64,000 nt of DNA, from positions 33,417-97,416 of the forward strand of contig JBEKUJ010000016.1 in assembly GCA_049515135.1 (NCBI GenBank), in the 5' to 3' direction. The stretch's first letter is position 1. Each line of letters opens with the position of its first letter. Under the pieces are notes generated by a model. It saw nothing but the letters and a program-made list of their open reading frames with translations, had not been told where the DNA came from and made no database searches. Below are positions 36,964 to 44,595 of this stretch, one piece after another. The stretch comes from Fen-1364 sp049515135. GTDB lineage: Bacteria > Spirochaetota > Spirochaetia > SZUA-6 > Fen-1364. Made by a program: the position numbers and the translations under genes.

Positions 36964-38009
36964 GACCTTTGCGCTGCCTTCTTCCTTTCTTCCTCGCCGT
37001 ATCATTCTCCCTGACAGCCTTCGCTCAGGAAAGGGATCTGCTGTCGATAGTCGGGGAGCTGGGGGCCGGGCTGGAGTGGGATCCCATGCGCGACAGGGGT
37101 GTCATCACTCTGGGTGATGATCGGATCTCGCTGGGCGTTGGATTGCCGCTGGCCATCGTCAACTACCGGCTTGCCGTTTTCATCCAGGCGCCGACACGCC
37201 GCGACGGCGCGGTGTGGCTTGACCCGCAGGCAGTGGCTGCCATCAGCAGGGCGCTTCAGCAGGACAGGCTGACGCGCACCGCCGGCCACCTTCGCATTGC
37301 GGCCGTGCTCATAGACCCGGGCCACGGCGGCGAAGACCCGGGGGCAACGGGGAATTACGCGGACGGCAAGAAAACGGTCCTCATCCGGGAAAAGGACGTG
37401 GTGTTGAAGATCGGGCTGACCCTGTCCCGGATGCTCCAGAAGGCGATGCCGGACAAGGACATCCTCCTCACGCGTTCAGACGACACCTATGTCTCCCTGG
37501 AGAACCGAGCGGAGATGGCGAACAGCCTGCTCGGAAAGACCAACGACACCGTGCTCTACATCTCGCTGCACGCCAACTCGACGTTCAACAAGCTGAGCAA
37601 GGCAAAGGGATTCGAGGTCTGGTACCTGCCTCCCGAGTATAAGCGCACCCTCCTGGAAGGGAAGGACCCGTCCACCAGCGAGCTCATCCCGATCCTCAAC
37701 AGCATGCTGGAAGAGGAGATCTCGGTAGAGAGCATCGTGCTTGCCCGGGAGATTCTCTCCGGACTGGACGCTTCCATCGGCGGTCTCACCGAAGACAGGG
37801 GATTGCGTCAGGAATCGTGGTACGTTGTCCGCAACGCGAAGATGCCCGCAGTTCTGGTGGAGGTCGGCTTCATGTCGAGCTCCGAAGAGGCGGAGCGGCT
37901 TGCGGATGACGCGTACTTGAAAGGCATCGCAGAGGGACTGTACACTGGCATCCGCTCGTTCATCACACGGTTCGAAAAATACGGGAGCCCCGGTGTTCAA
38001 CAACCTTGA
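36960..38009 (+). CDS. N-acetylmuramoyl-L-alanine amidase (Amidase_3)
   Basis: This exported zinc amidase cleaves the amide bond between muramic acid and the stem peptide. Of 349 residues, the first about 22 are a signal peptide (LPFFLAVSFSLTAFA). A short N-terminal domain precedes the catalytic domain from about 117: VLIDPGHGGEDPGATG (first zinc His), the catalytic/zinc Glu in REKDVVLKIG, YISLHANSTFN (His) and AVLVEVGFMSS (Glu). It probably serves wall remodelling, perhaps for flagellar passage. It overlaps the ATP-grasp gene by four bases. Confidence 0.93.
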   Translation: MRPLRCLLPFFLAVSFSLTAFAQERDLLSIVGELGAGLEWDPMRDRGVITLGDDRISLGVGLPLAIVNYRLAVFIQAPTRRDGAVWLDPQAVAAISRALQQDRLTRTAGHLRIAAVLIDPGHGGEDPGATGNYADGKKTVLIREKDVVLKIGLTLSRMLQKAMPDKDILLTRSDDTYVSLENRAEMANSLLGKTNDTVLYISLHANSTFNKLSKAKGFEVWYLPPEYKRTLLEGKDPSTSELIPILNSMLEEEISVESIVLAREILSGLDASIGGLTEDRGLRQESWYVVRNAKMPAVLVEVGFMSSSEEAERLADDAYLKGIAEGLYTGIRSFITRFEKYGSPGVQQP

Positions 38010-38496
38010 CTTCGTGCTTGACATGCGCCTGAGAGGAAGGCCGGCGATTGTCGGATATGTCATCCTCGGCACTCTCATCCTGTCTGTCTCGGCTTATTTC
38101 CTGGCGGGAAACACCAGGGTGGAGAGGATACTGTATTTCCCCCGGGAGCACGGACGGGGCTTTGTGGCGGAGCCCCGCTTTCTCACGCGACATCGCGGCA
38201 CGGAAGGGAACATCGCGGAGCTTGTGAACGGGATCTTGCTGGGTCCCGCCCGTCACGACGCGGCGCGCCTTTTCCCGCGGGGGGGCACGGTTCGATCCGT
38301 CATGGTGCGCGGACACACACTGTACCTCGACCTCACCACCCGCGTGCTCCAGGAAGACCCCGAGGTGCCGTTGACAGGCGCTGATGCATTTGATGCGCTT
38401 GGCAGGTCCATACGGCTCAATTTCCCGCGGGTGCGCGAGATCGTCCTGTACATCGACGGCCAGGTACCCCGCTTCCCTGCAAAGAAAAATATTTGA
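37993..38496 (+). CDS. GerMN-domain membrane protein
   Basis: The 167-residue protein has a single N-terminal membrane segment (about 19-40, AIVGYVILGTLILSVSAYFL), followed by a GerMN domain: ELVNGILLGPARHDAARLFP, VRSVMVRGHTLYLDLT and RLNFPRVREIVLYIDGQ. GerMN domains are linked with amidases and spore or wall proteins. Its GTG start overlaps the amidase by 17 bases, fitting a shared role in peptidoglycan. Confidence 0.85.
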   Translation: MFNNLDFVLDMRLRGRPAIVGYVILGTLILSVSAYFLAGNTRVERILYFPREHGRGFVAEPRFLTRHRGTEGNIAELVNGILLGPARHDAARLFPRGGTVRSVMVRGHTLYLDLTTRVLQEDPEVPLTGADAFDALGRSIRLNFPRVREIVLYIDGQVPRFPAKKNI

Positions 38497-38520
38497 CAAA
38501 GCATTTCGTGTCACTATAAT
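38493..38520 (+). promoter_or_regulatory. Sigma-70 promoter of flaA
   Basis: TTGACA at 38493-38498 and TATAAT at 38515-38520 with a 16-base spacer are both perfect consensus. The -35 box overlaps the end of the GerMN gene. Transcription should start near 38527, and a strong AGGAG ribosome site precedes the flaA ATG. This fits high-level expression by RpoD rather than a flagellar sigma factor. Confidence 0.85.
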
Positions 38521-38565
38521 TGTGCATGTGACTCCGGAACGACCTAGCTGCGAAAGGAGCAATGC

Positions 38566-39618
38566 ATGAAACGGCTGTTCATTCTTATTGTCGTTGGGCT
38601 GTTTCTCGGCGGGACAGCGCTGTTTGCCGACACGTCCGTGCTCATCGACTTCTCGAAACTTGGTGCCGACACCACCCTCGGGACCCAGACTGCCCCGACC
38701 GAGAATGGGGCGACGCTGATCGACTACAGCAACGTGGCCGGCGCATCGTTCAGCGATGCGGAGAAAGCCATCATGAAATCGTCGCTCTCGCTGGGCAACT
38801 GGGGCGTCCAGCTGGCCTCGTCCGCACGGTCCGTTGCCAACCAGAGCGTGAGCTTCACCAAGGAAGCGACCATCAACGCCAATGCAAAACCTTTTAACGG
38901 CGAGGACCTGGCCAACAAGAAGGTGCTCGGCGTGCGCGTGCACTTCCCCCTTGATCCGTACAACTCCTGGGCCATGATCACGCCACCCTTCGACATCCCC
39001 GCGTACGCGGACAAGACCGGGACCGACGCAGTCACCGTGGCGCCCGCGGACAAGGGCATGGGCGCGAAGTTCGAGGACGGCTACGGGGTCGTGAAGAATG
39101 TGGGCGTGCTCAAGAGCCTTTCCATAACCGTCTACGGTTCCAACTACCCCAACGGCCTTGGCGTCATTGTTTCAGACCAGGATGGCAACCAGCAGACCCT
39201 GTTCATGGACTACCTGCAGTTCGACGGCTGGCGGACCCTGACGTGGAACAACCCGAACTATGTTACCGACGTGCGCAACAGGGAGCTCAGGAGATACCCC
39301 CTGTATCCCCAGGGCATGCCGTATCTGAAGCTGATTGGCCTGGTCCTTTACCGTGACGCAGCCCAGACCGGGGGAGACATTGTCACCTACTTCAAGGACA
39401 TAAAGATCACATACGACAAGGCCCTGATATCCACGCAGCGCGACATCAACGATGAGGCTGTCTGGGGCATCCTGCAGCAGCGTCAGGAAGCGCGCAGGCT
39501 GGCCGAGGTGAAACGCCTTGGAAACATCCAGGTCCTCCGCTTCCTTGAGAAAGAGAAGATGGACGCTGGACAGACAACCACGACGACAACCACGACAACG
39601 CAGCCGGCAAAGCAGTAA
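38566..39618 (+). CDS. flaA: Flagellar filament outer layer (sheath) protein FlaA
   Basis: FlaA coats the periplasmic flagellar filament of spirochaetes. The 350-residue protein has a signal peptide (LIVVGLFLGGTALFA, cleavage near residue 21), in line with its export to the periplasm. The body begins SVLIDFSKLG and includes VRVHFPLDPYNSWAMITPPF, SITVYGSNYPNGLGV and YFKDIKITYDKALI, typical of FlaA. The C-terminus ends in a run of nine Thr, then QPAKQ. It has its own promoter and a strong terminator, and follows the sugar operon directly. Confidence 0.95.
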   Translation: MKRLFILIVVGLFLGGTALFADTSVLIDFSKLGADTTLGTQTAPTENGATLIDYSNVAGASFSDAEKAIMKSSLSLGNWGVQLASSARSVANQSVSFTKEATINANAKPFNGEDLANKKVLGVRVHFPLDPYNSWAMITPPFDIPAYADKTGTDAVTVAPADKGMGAKFEDGYGVVKNVGVLKSLSITVYGSNYPNGLGVIVSDQDGNQQTLFMDYLQFDGWRTLTWNNPNYVTDVRNRELRRYPLYPQGMPYLKLIGLVLYRDAAQTGGDIVTYFKDIKITYDKALISTQRDINDEAVWGILQQRQEARRLAEVKRLGNIQVLRFLEKEKMDAGQTTTTTTTTTQPAKQ

Positions 39619-39645
39619 CAGCACAGTCGGAGAACGGAACACAAG

Positions 39646-39680
39646 GGAGGCCTTCCATGGGGAAGGCCTCCTTCTGTTTT
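39646..39680. terminator. Rho-independent terminator between flaA and the convergent barrel gene
   Basis: An 11-bp perfect stem (GGAGGCCTTCC at 39646-39656 with its complement at 39661-39671), a 4-base loop and a following TTCTGTTTT tract form a terminator for flaA. The hairpin lies between converging genes and can also serve the minus-strand gene ending at 39680. Confidence 0.88.
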
Positions 39681-40852
39681 CAGAGTGTCGCCTGGATGCC
39701 CAGGAAGGCGTCGAAGAGAGTCGAGAACGAGAACGGGAAGAGCTTCAGGTCCGTCTTCACTGTCCACACAACCCCCGGGGTGGCGAAAGAAACATACGGC
39801 GACATGACGGTTTGCAGTATCCCAGTGGATGTCGTTGATGAAGATTGGAACTTGAAGTTGCCCTCGATCCCCCCGCGGATGGATGTCTTGATGAGGTCTC
39901 CGTAGTACGCGTTGACGTTCACATCGAAATTGCCGACTTCCGTGGGGTTGTAGAACATCTGGTAATATGCCGGGTGCCAGAAGAAAGTCGGGACAATGGA
40001 GAACTGGTCCAGGTGCAGCCGGGGCTCAAAGAGAAGGTAGAACAGATTGATGCTGAAAGAGGAATAGGGGTCCCACTCGGGGACGCCGATCTGGGCAAAG
40101 AACTCGACGTCCTTGTTGGTTGCATACAGCATGAACCCGCCCCTGTAGAGCCCGTACGTCGATGAGGGAGAATACGTGCCGCCAAAGAACCCTTCGAGCT
40201 TCACCACGTCGAAGTTCGCCAGGGCGCGGAGGTCGAAGGAATACGAGCCGAGCGCCTGCGAAAGGGTGAAGACGTTGCCTGCCGGCATGCTGGGCTCGTC
40301 GTTCCAGTGCGTGTCCTCATACGCATAGACGCTGAAGCGCAGGATTTCCTTGATCGGCGTGATATCGACCCTGACTCCGGTTCCGTCGGCCTGGTAGATT
40401 CCCCGATAGAGAGGGCCGGAAGGGAAGTACATGAATCCGCTGTAGCCGGTGGCGAACGTCGTGGCCCCGAAGTACGAAAAGCCTTCTCCGGTGCAGAAGA
40501 AATCGTTCTGCCCGACGAAATACGATACATCGATGGAGCTGCCGAACACGTCCCTCATGATGACGCTGGCCCCGTAGAATCCGAGAGGGTTGGGCCATGA
40601 CTGCTCCAGGGAGAGGGATGGAGTCATGCTGCTGACGAAATTGAGATCAACCTGGGCGCCGAACTTGTAGCCTCCATCCACCTGGATGACGATGTTGCCG
40701 TATGTCTGCAGGGCGAACACTCCGTTGTACGGGGAGGCGTGGGTGATGAGCTCAAAAGTCGGAACGCTTATGTTGGCTGGAAATGCAAGGGCAGAAACAA
40801 GCAGGAACAACGCAACGGCCGTTCCACCGCGCAGAATGGGACTTTTCGCCAT
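39680..40852 (-). CDS. Putative outer-membrane beta-barrel protein
   Basis: This 390-residue exported protein has a signal peptide (VALFLLVSALAFPA, cleavage near residue 26) and then continuous amphipathic strands rich in Phe/Tyr, for example FSFSTLFDAFLGIQATL at the C-terminus and FEPRLHLDQFSIVPTFFWHP. The aromatic content and glycine-bounded strands suggest a porin-like barrel of about 360 residues. I recognise no named family. It is separated from the PilZ gene by 13 bases on the same strand, so both may be co-transcribed. Confidence 0.65.
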   Translation of the reverse strand: MAKSPILRGGTAVALFLLVSALAFPANISVPTFELITHASPYNGVFALQTYGNIVIQVDGGYKFGAQVDLNFVSSMTPSLSLEQSWPNPLGFYGASVIMRDVFGSSIDVSYFVGQNDFFCTGEGFSYFGATTFATGYSGFMYFPSGPLYRGIYQADGTGVRVDITPIKEILRFSVYAYEDTHWNDEPSMPAGNVFTLSQALGSYSFDLRALANFDVVKLEGFFGGTYSPSSTYGLYRGGFMLYATNKDVEFFAQIGVPEWDPYSSFSINLFYLLFEPRLHLDQFSIVPTFFWHPAYYQMFYNPTEVGNFDVNVNAYYGDLIKTSIRGGIEGNFKFQSSSTTSTGILQTVMSPYVSFATPGVVWTVKTDLKLFPFSFSTLFDAFLGIQATL

Positions 40853-40865
40853 TACAGCCTCCTTT

Positions 40866-41606
40866 TCATGAAGAAATGCGCTTGAATATATACCTTTCGA
40901 GAACCTGCCTGTCAGAGGCGCTCATCTGATCGAAGCGGACTGCCAGCACACGGGATTTGCAGACGACAACGCTCCCGGACGGTGTCAGAGCTTTTCCGGC
41001 CAGCGCGAAGTCAAGCCGGGAAATGGGGATCCCGTGGGTAAAAAGGTTGTTCTCAGAAGGGTTGAACAGCTCTATCGCGATTCCCCCGAGACTTATATCG
41101 ATGATCCGTCCTGACATCAGCTGTTTGATGCCGGAAACGCGGAACGAGACGCGGGTGAGCTCATCCGGATCCGGGATCACCCTGATGTGCCTTCGACTCG
41201 AGTTGTGAGTGGACAGCTTGGACAGAATGGCTTCGAGCTTTGCTTTGGCGGAATCCGGACTGAACGGCTTCAGGAGATAGCCGGCCACGCCGATCTCCAC
41301 CATCTTGCGCACGAACTCTTTCCTGGTCTGAATGGTGTGGACGATCACCGCGATGCGGCGAGTGGCCTCGGATGCCTTTAGATCGTTGATGAGCTGGATC
41401 CCGTCGACGTCCCGGTTGTCGATATCGACGATCGCCCCCTCGATCCCTCCTTGCGCCTTGATGGCCTCAAGTGCGTTGGAGCGCGAAGCCACAGGAAGGC
41501 CCTTGATCCCGAACGAGAGAAGGGCGTAGCAGAGCGCTTCTCTGACTGCCTGCGCGCTCTCCACGACGAGGAAGATCGAGGAAATGCGCGGAGCACCGCG
41601 CGGCAC
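40866..41606 (-). CDS. Receiver-PilZ protein (c-di-GMP-binding response regulator)
   Basis: I place the start at GTG 41606, which has AGGAGG five bases upstream (reverse strand), giving 246 residues; the open frame begins at 41681. The N-terminal receiver domain has SSIFLVVESAQAVREAL, the likely phosphoacceptor in VDIDNRDVDG, and the conserved Lys in LLKPFSPDSA. The PilZ domain begins at RRHIRV (RxxxR) and has the second c-di-GMP motif DISLGGIAIE. It would join a phosphorelay input to c-di-GMP binding without an enzymatic output, perhaps acting on motility. Confidence 0.85.
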   Translation of the reverse strand: MPRGAPRISSIFLVVESAQAVREALCYALLSFGIKGLPVASRSNALEAIKAQGGIEGAIVDIDNRDVDGIQLINDLKASEATRRIAVIVHTIQTRKEFVRKMVEIGVAGYLLKPFSPDSAKAKLEAILSKLSTHNSSRRHIRVIPDPDELTRVSFRVSGIKQLMSGRIIDISLGGIAIELFNPSENNLFTHGIPISRLDFALAGKALTPSGSVVVCKSRVLAVRFDQMSASDRQVLERYIFKRISS

Positions 41607-41768
41607 GGTTACCTCCTTGATGATTCCCAGAGACGGACGTCGAGGGGCGCCGAGTCCACGGACGGACGAAAGGCGCTCCACGGCATACTACACAGGAGAG
41701 AATGAGGCGTCAATCGACGGAAAAACGTCGAGACGCGCGATGTTCGACGTCCGAGAAGCCGCAAAGTA

Positions 41769-41797
41769 TTGACAGAACGTGTCTCACCGTCTATGTT
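41769..41797 (+). promoter_or_regulatory. Sigma-70 promoter of tRNA-Val
   Basis: TTGACA (41769-41774) and TATGTT (41792-41797) are separated by 17 bases and lie about 33 bases upstream of the mature tRNA 5' end. Confidence 0.75.
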
Positions 41798-41829
41798 CTT
41801 GCGATCGTGGATTGGAAGCCAATCCGCAA

Positions 41830-41904
41830 GGGCGGCTAGCTCAGTCTGGTTAGAGCACCAGCTCGACACGCTGGGGGTCACAAGTTCAACTCTTGTGCCG
41901 CCCA
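41830..41904 (+). tRNA. tRNA-Val (anticodon GAC)
   Basis: A complete 75-base cloverleaf is present. The acceptor GGGCGGC/GCCGCCC pairs perfectly, and the D-stem is GCTC/GAGC. The anticodon stem CCAGC/GCTGG closes loop TCGACAC (anticodon GAC, Val). A five-base variable loop and T-arm ACAAG-TTCAACT-CTTGT follow. The CCA end is not encoded. The 3' half is the left attachment site of the integrated element. Confidence 0.95.
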
Positions 41905-41905
41905 T
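41861..41905 (+). repeat. attL: 45-bp direct repeat in the tRNA-Val 3' half
   Basis: Bases 41861-41905 are identical to 59129-59173. The repeat covers the last base pairs of the anticodon stem through the discriminator base plus one base. The intact tRNA lies on the left, so integration kept the gene functional. Confidence 0.95.
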
Positions 41906-41941
41906 TCAGAAAACAGCATAAAAACAAGGGATTTCGGAAAG

Positions 41942-41970
41942 ACGGCCTCGATCTGAGGCCGTTTCTATTT
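41942..41970 (+). terminator. Rho-independent terminator behind tRNA-Val
   Basis: An 8-bp stem ACGGCCTC/GAGGCCGT with a 5-base loop is followed by TTCTATTT. It lies 37 bases inside the element and would end tRNA transcription before the integrase gene. Confidence 0.75.
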
Positions 41971-41974
41971 GAGC

Positions 41975-41999
41975 TGACTAGTGAATTGACAAGTCTTTT
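41975..41999. repeat. Left copy of a near-identical 25-bp subterminal repeat (possible integrase arm site)
   Basis: TGACTAGTGAATTGACAAGT followed by CTTTT here matches 58998-59022 with one difference, in the same orientation. The copies lie 70 bp inside the left end and just over 100 bp inside the right end. A partial inverted copy (CTCACTAGTCAATT) is near 58969. Confidence 0.6.
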
Positions 42000-42020
42000 A
42001 TTCTGAAATATGCTGTTTTC

Positions 42021-43211
42021 ATGAGAAAATCCTATATTTTGTACCGTCGACCGGGCGGCGGGAGAAACGGAAAAGTCTACTACGTCGCGTTTTGGAATCC
42101 CGAGGCAAAGACGTACGGCTCTTGGCGCTCCACGGGACATACCGGCAAGGGGGATGCTGATGGGCAGGCGAAAAAATGGGAGGCAGAGGGGCTCCCCGCC
42201 CGCGGCGGTGACACGTTCGCCAGCTACCTCAAGGCGTTCTGGACGGATGGCGGGGATTTCGCGAAGATGGCCGCGGCGCGTCGAAAGGACCGCCGGCCTC
42301 TATCTTTTGCTTACCTTTCCAACAATCGGCGATCTATCGAAAAGTACGTCATTCCCTACCTGGAGAAGCAGAAGAAAGAGAAGATCCCGCTTGCGGCCGT
42401 GACCGCGGCACTCCTTGAGGGGCTCATGCGGCACCTCATGGACAACGGGGTGATCAGTCCGCGCACGATCAATACCATTCGCCAAGCCGTGGCCGTTCCG
42501 CTGGGGGAGGCCGAACGGCTGGGGAGGATCGCGAAGAATCCCGCGCGCAAGGTTCGCCCACTGCAGGAAGGCAGACCCCATGAGCGGATCATCCTTGATC
42601 GCGATGAGGTAAACAAGTTTTTCGCCCTGGAATGGGAGGATCCCCGTTTCTATGTCGCGAATCTCCTGGCGGCCACAACAGGCATGCGCATGGGAGAGGT
42701 GCGCGGCCTCATGGTAGAGGATATCCGCCCCGGAACAATCCACGTTTGCCATAACGCGCAGGACCGGGAAGGCATCAAGGTTCCGAAAAGCGGAAACACC
42801 CGAGACGTTGCACTCCCTCCGAAAACGGAGAAAGCCCTGCACGCGCTTATCCGCTTGAATCCATGGAAGGACGGGCTTGTGTTCTATTCCACAAAGCCGG
42901 GGCATCCCCTTGGAAAGAAGATGATCGAGCGATCTTTCAATGCCGGCCTGGATGAAATCGGGATCAAGGACCCCGAACGCAGCCGGCGAGGGCTGACCTT
43001 TCATTCCTGGCGACACTGGTATAACAGTATGATGCGCGGAAAGGTTCCCGACTATCAGCTCCGCGCTCTCACGGGGCATGCCAGTGAGCAAATGACGGCA
43101 AGGTATACGGAGATCACCGGTGATCAGCGCAAGGTGATTGCCCGGCTTGCAAATGGGCTCATCGGTGGGAAGAAGGCTTCAAAGTTGCCCTCGAGCTCCG
43201 TGAAACATTAA
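42021..43211 (+). CDS. int: Tyrosine-family site-specific integrase (element 1)
   Basis: The 396-residue phage-type integrase has an N-terminal arm-binding part (YILYRRPGGGRNGKVYYVAF), a SAM-like core-binding domain and the catalytic domain. The active site is visible: R223 in TTGMRMGEV, the Lys region KVPKSGNTRDV, H328 and R331 in HSWRHW, H353 in LTGHAS, and nucleophile Y362 in ARYTEIT. It starts 115 bp after attL and reads inward. It is related to the integrases at 59292 and 61062, which have the same N-terminal motif and position. Confidence 0.95.
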   Translation: MRKSYILYRRPGGGRNGKVYYVAFWNPEAKTYGSWRSTGHTGKGDADGQAKKWEAEGLPARGGDTFASYLKAFWTDGGDFAKMAAARRKDRRPLSFAYLSNNRRSIEKYVIPYLEKQKKEKIPLAAVTAALLEGLMRHLMDNGVISPRTINTIRQAVAVPLGEAERLGRIAKNPARKVRPLQEGRPHERIILDRDEVNKFFALEWEDPRFYVANLLAATTGMRMGEVRGLMVEDIRPGTIHVCHNAQDREGIKVPKSGNTRDVALPPKTEKALHALIRLNPWKDGLVFYSTKPGHPLGKKMIERSFNAGLDEIGIKDPERSRRGLTFHSWRHWYNSMMRGKVPDYQLRALTGHASEQMTARYTEITGDQRKVIARLANGLIGGKKASKLPSSSVKH

Positions 43212-43221
43212 TGTTTCACGG
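43198..43221. promoter_or_regulatory. 24-bp perfect palindrome over the int stop codon
   Basis: The half-site CCGTGAAACATT is followed at once by its exact complement. A palindrome with no loop suits a dimeric repressor better than a terminator. It lies 42 bp upstream of the helix-turn-helix gene. Two smaller inverted repeats follow: ATGCT/AGCAT at 43223-43237 and ACCGT/ACGGT at 43238-43254. Confidence 0.65.
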
Positions 43222-43262
43222 AATGCTATCACAGCATACCGTCTTGTAAACGGTGTTAGTTA

Positions 43263-43721
43263 ATGGTATTTTTACGCAAGATGAACGGTCAAGCAGTGAA
43301 GGACAGGGACCTTCTCCTTCCCGGCGGCGGCGGATTCGGTTCCTTAGCCGATGCCGGAAAAAGCACCCCGATGGATTCCGCGACTCATCGTCCCGTAAGT
43401 TCAGGACGCAAGAACTGGATTTCCGCAGATGTCCGGACGTTCCTTATGGAGCGCCCGGGCTTGGATCTTGAATCTCTGGCTCACCTTTGTGGCCGTAGCA
43501 GGGGAACCCTGCAAAAGCTAATTCAAGGGAAGAGGCCCATCACGCGGGAATGGCAAGACCGTTTCGATGCGATTGAATATCGTCTTATGGACCAAGCACG
43601 TTTTGTGGACAATCCCGACGCGAGAGCGCCGGTTTTGAATGAGGCTGCGCCTCGAATGCGCGAAGAAACCGGGACCATAACGGATTCGCAGTTGTCTTGT
43701 GACAGCATAATTCGGGCGTAG
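43263..43721 (+). CDS. Helix-turn-helix DNA-binding protein, possible element repressor
   Basis: The 152-residue protein has a helix-turn-helix in the middle (LESLAHLCGRSRGTLQKLIQ, then GKRPITREWQDRFDAI), resembling XRE-type regulators with an atypical N-terminal extension. It is the first gene after int and follows a cluster of palindromes, the place expected for a repressor. No peptidase or dimerisation domain is obvious. An alternative is a plasmid-copy-type regulator. Confidence 0.6.
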   Translation: MVFLRKMNGQAVKDRDLLLPGGGGFGSLADAGKSTPMDSATHRPVSSGRKNWISADVRTFLMERPGLDLESLAHLCGRSRGTLQKLIQGKRPITREWQDRFDAIEYRLMDQARFVDNPDARAPVLNEAAPRMREETGTITDSQLSCDSIIRA

Positions 43722-43724
43722 ACG

Positions 43725-43738
43725 CCGGGTCGACCCGG
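43725..43738. promoter_or_regulatory. 14-bp palindrome, possible operator
   Basis: CCGGGTCGACCCGG lies four bases after the stop of the preceding regulator gene, upstream of the excisionase-like genes. Confidence 0.4.
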
Positions 43739-43785
43739 TAAGCGGCTGGCACTGGAGCCCTCCGCACTTCCTTCTACTCGCGACC

Positions 43786-43816
43786 GCTGAAGGCAGGTAA
43801 TTGACTTGCCTTCAGC
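43786..43816. promoter_or_regulatory. Inverted repeat upstream of the excisionase-like gene
   Basis: GCTGAAGGCA (43786-43795) and TGCCTTCAGC (43807-43816) flank 11 bases. It could be an operator or a weak terminator; no T-tract follows. Confidence 0.5.
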
Positions 43817-43842
43817 TTGCCGCGCTCACCGAAGGAGTGCGC

Positions 43843-44064
43843 ATGAGCGCAACACATTATCCACCTGAAGCACCCGCAGAGGCGGGACTGCTTACTCTCG
43901 AACAGGTTTCAAGAATCTCTCAGCTCTCACGCATGACGCTCTATCGCATCGCTGCCGACAAGCGGCAAGCGAAGCGGTTCGGCGTGGTGCGTATCGGCGG
44001 CACAATCCGGTTTTCCAGGCAAGCGATTGAAGCGATCTGCGGAAAGATCGAGGTACAGGAATGA
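43843..44064 (+). CDS. Excisionase/AlpA-like helix-turn-helix protein
   Basis: I place the start at ATG 43843, with GAAGGAG 7 bases upstream, giving 73 residues. The MerR-like helix-turn-helix is LTLEQVSRISQLSRMTLYRI, followed by the wing VRIGGTIRFSRQAIEAI. Such proteins act as excisionases or AlpA-type activators of satellites. The stop overlaps the next start by four bases. Confidence 0.75.
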   Translation: MSATHYPPEAPAEAGLLTLEQVSRISQLSRMTLYRIAADKRQAKRFGVVRIGGTIRFSRQAIEAICGKIEVQE

Positions 44065-44288
44065 GCGCCCACCTGACGAAAATCCGGGAGAATCACTCCC
44101 GAATCGGCGCTCTCCGAATCCTTGAGGTTGCGCAGGATCTCCTCGTTTCCGAAAGCATGGTCCGTAAACTGATTGCCACGGGCGAGCTGCGCGCGGGATC
44201 AATCGGAAAACGTAAGATCATTTTTCAGGAGGATCTTGAGGCCTTCAAAACGAAATTGCGTGGGGTAGGGGAGAACGGCAATGGCTGA
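44061..44288 (+). CDS. Excisionase-type helix-turn-helix protein
   Basis: This 75-residue protein has a MerR/excisionase-type helix-turn-helix (RILEVAQDLLVSESMVRKLI) with a wing (AGSIGKRKIIFQEDLEAFK). It is coupled to its upstream neighbour and overlaps the next gene by eight bases. One of the pair may drive excision and the other gene expression; sequence alone does not decide. Confidence 0.75.
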   Translation: MSAHLTKIRENHSRIGALRILEVAQDLLVSESMVRKLIATGELRAGSIGKRKIIFQEDLEAFKTKLRGVGENGNG

Positions 44289-44595
44289 AAACAAAAAGGC
44301 CGCCTCCCCCGAAGCGGCCCTCAATACAGGTGCTACCGCCAGCAACGCCGGCAGCGAACAGATCAAGCATCATACACCTGCAGCGCTGACAAAGCAAGCG
44401 GCTGATTCAATTCCCATCGTGATCGCCAACTTGTGGGGACACTTGTTCTTTGTGACTTGTCCGAGCTGTCGACGTCTGCACTTTCACGGCGGCATCGGCC
44501 GTAGGATCTCGCACTGCGCAGACCCGTGGAAGGTGATCGAGTATCGGCTCATTCTCTCTCTACCAATTGGAGGGCTGACGCATGCTTCCAATTGA
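44281..44595 (+). CDS. Small zinc-finger-like protein
   Basis: This 104-residue protein has a polar N-terminal half and a Cys/His cluster, CPSCRRLHFHGGIGRRISHC, resembling small phage zinc proteins that lie upstream of primases. It overlaps the primase-helicase start by 14 bases. Function unknown; a replication accessory is likely from position. Confidence 0.6.
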   Translation: MAENKKAASPEAALNTGATASNAGSEQIKHHTPAALTKQAADSIPIVIANLWGHLFFVTCPSCRRLHFHGGIGRRISHCADPWKVIEYRLILSLPIGGLTHASN

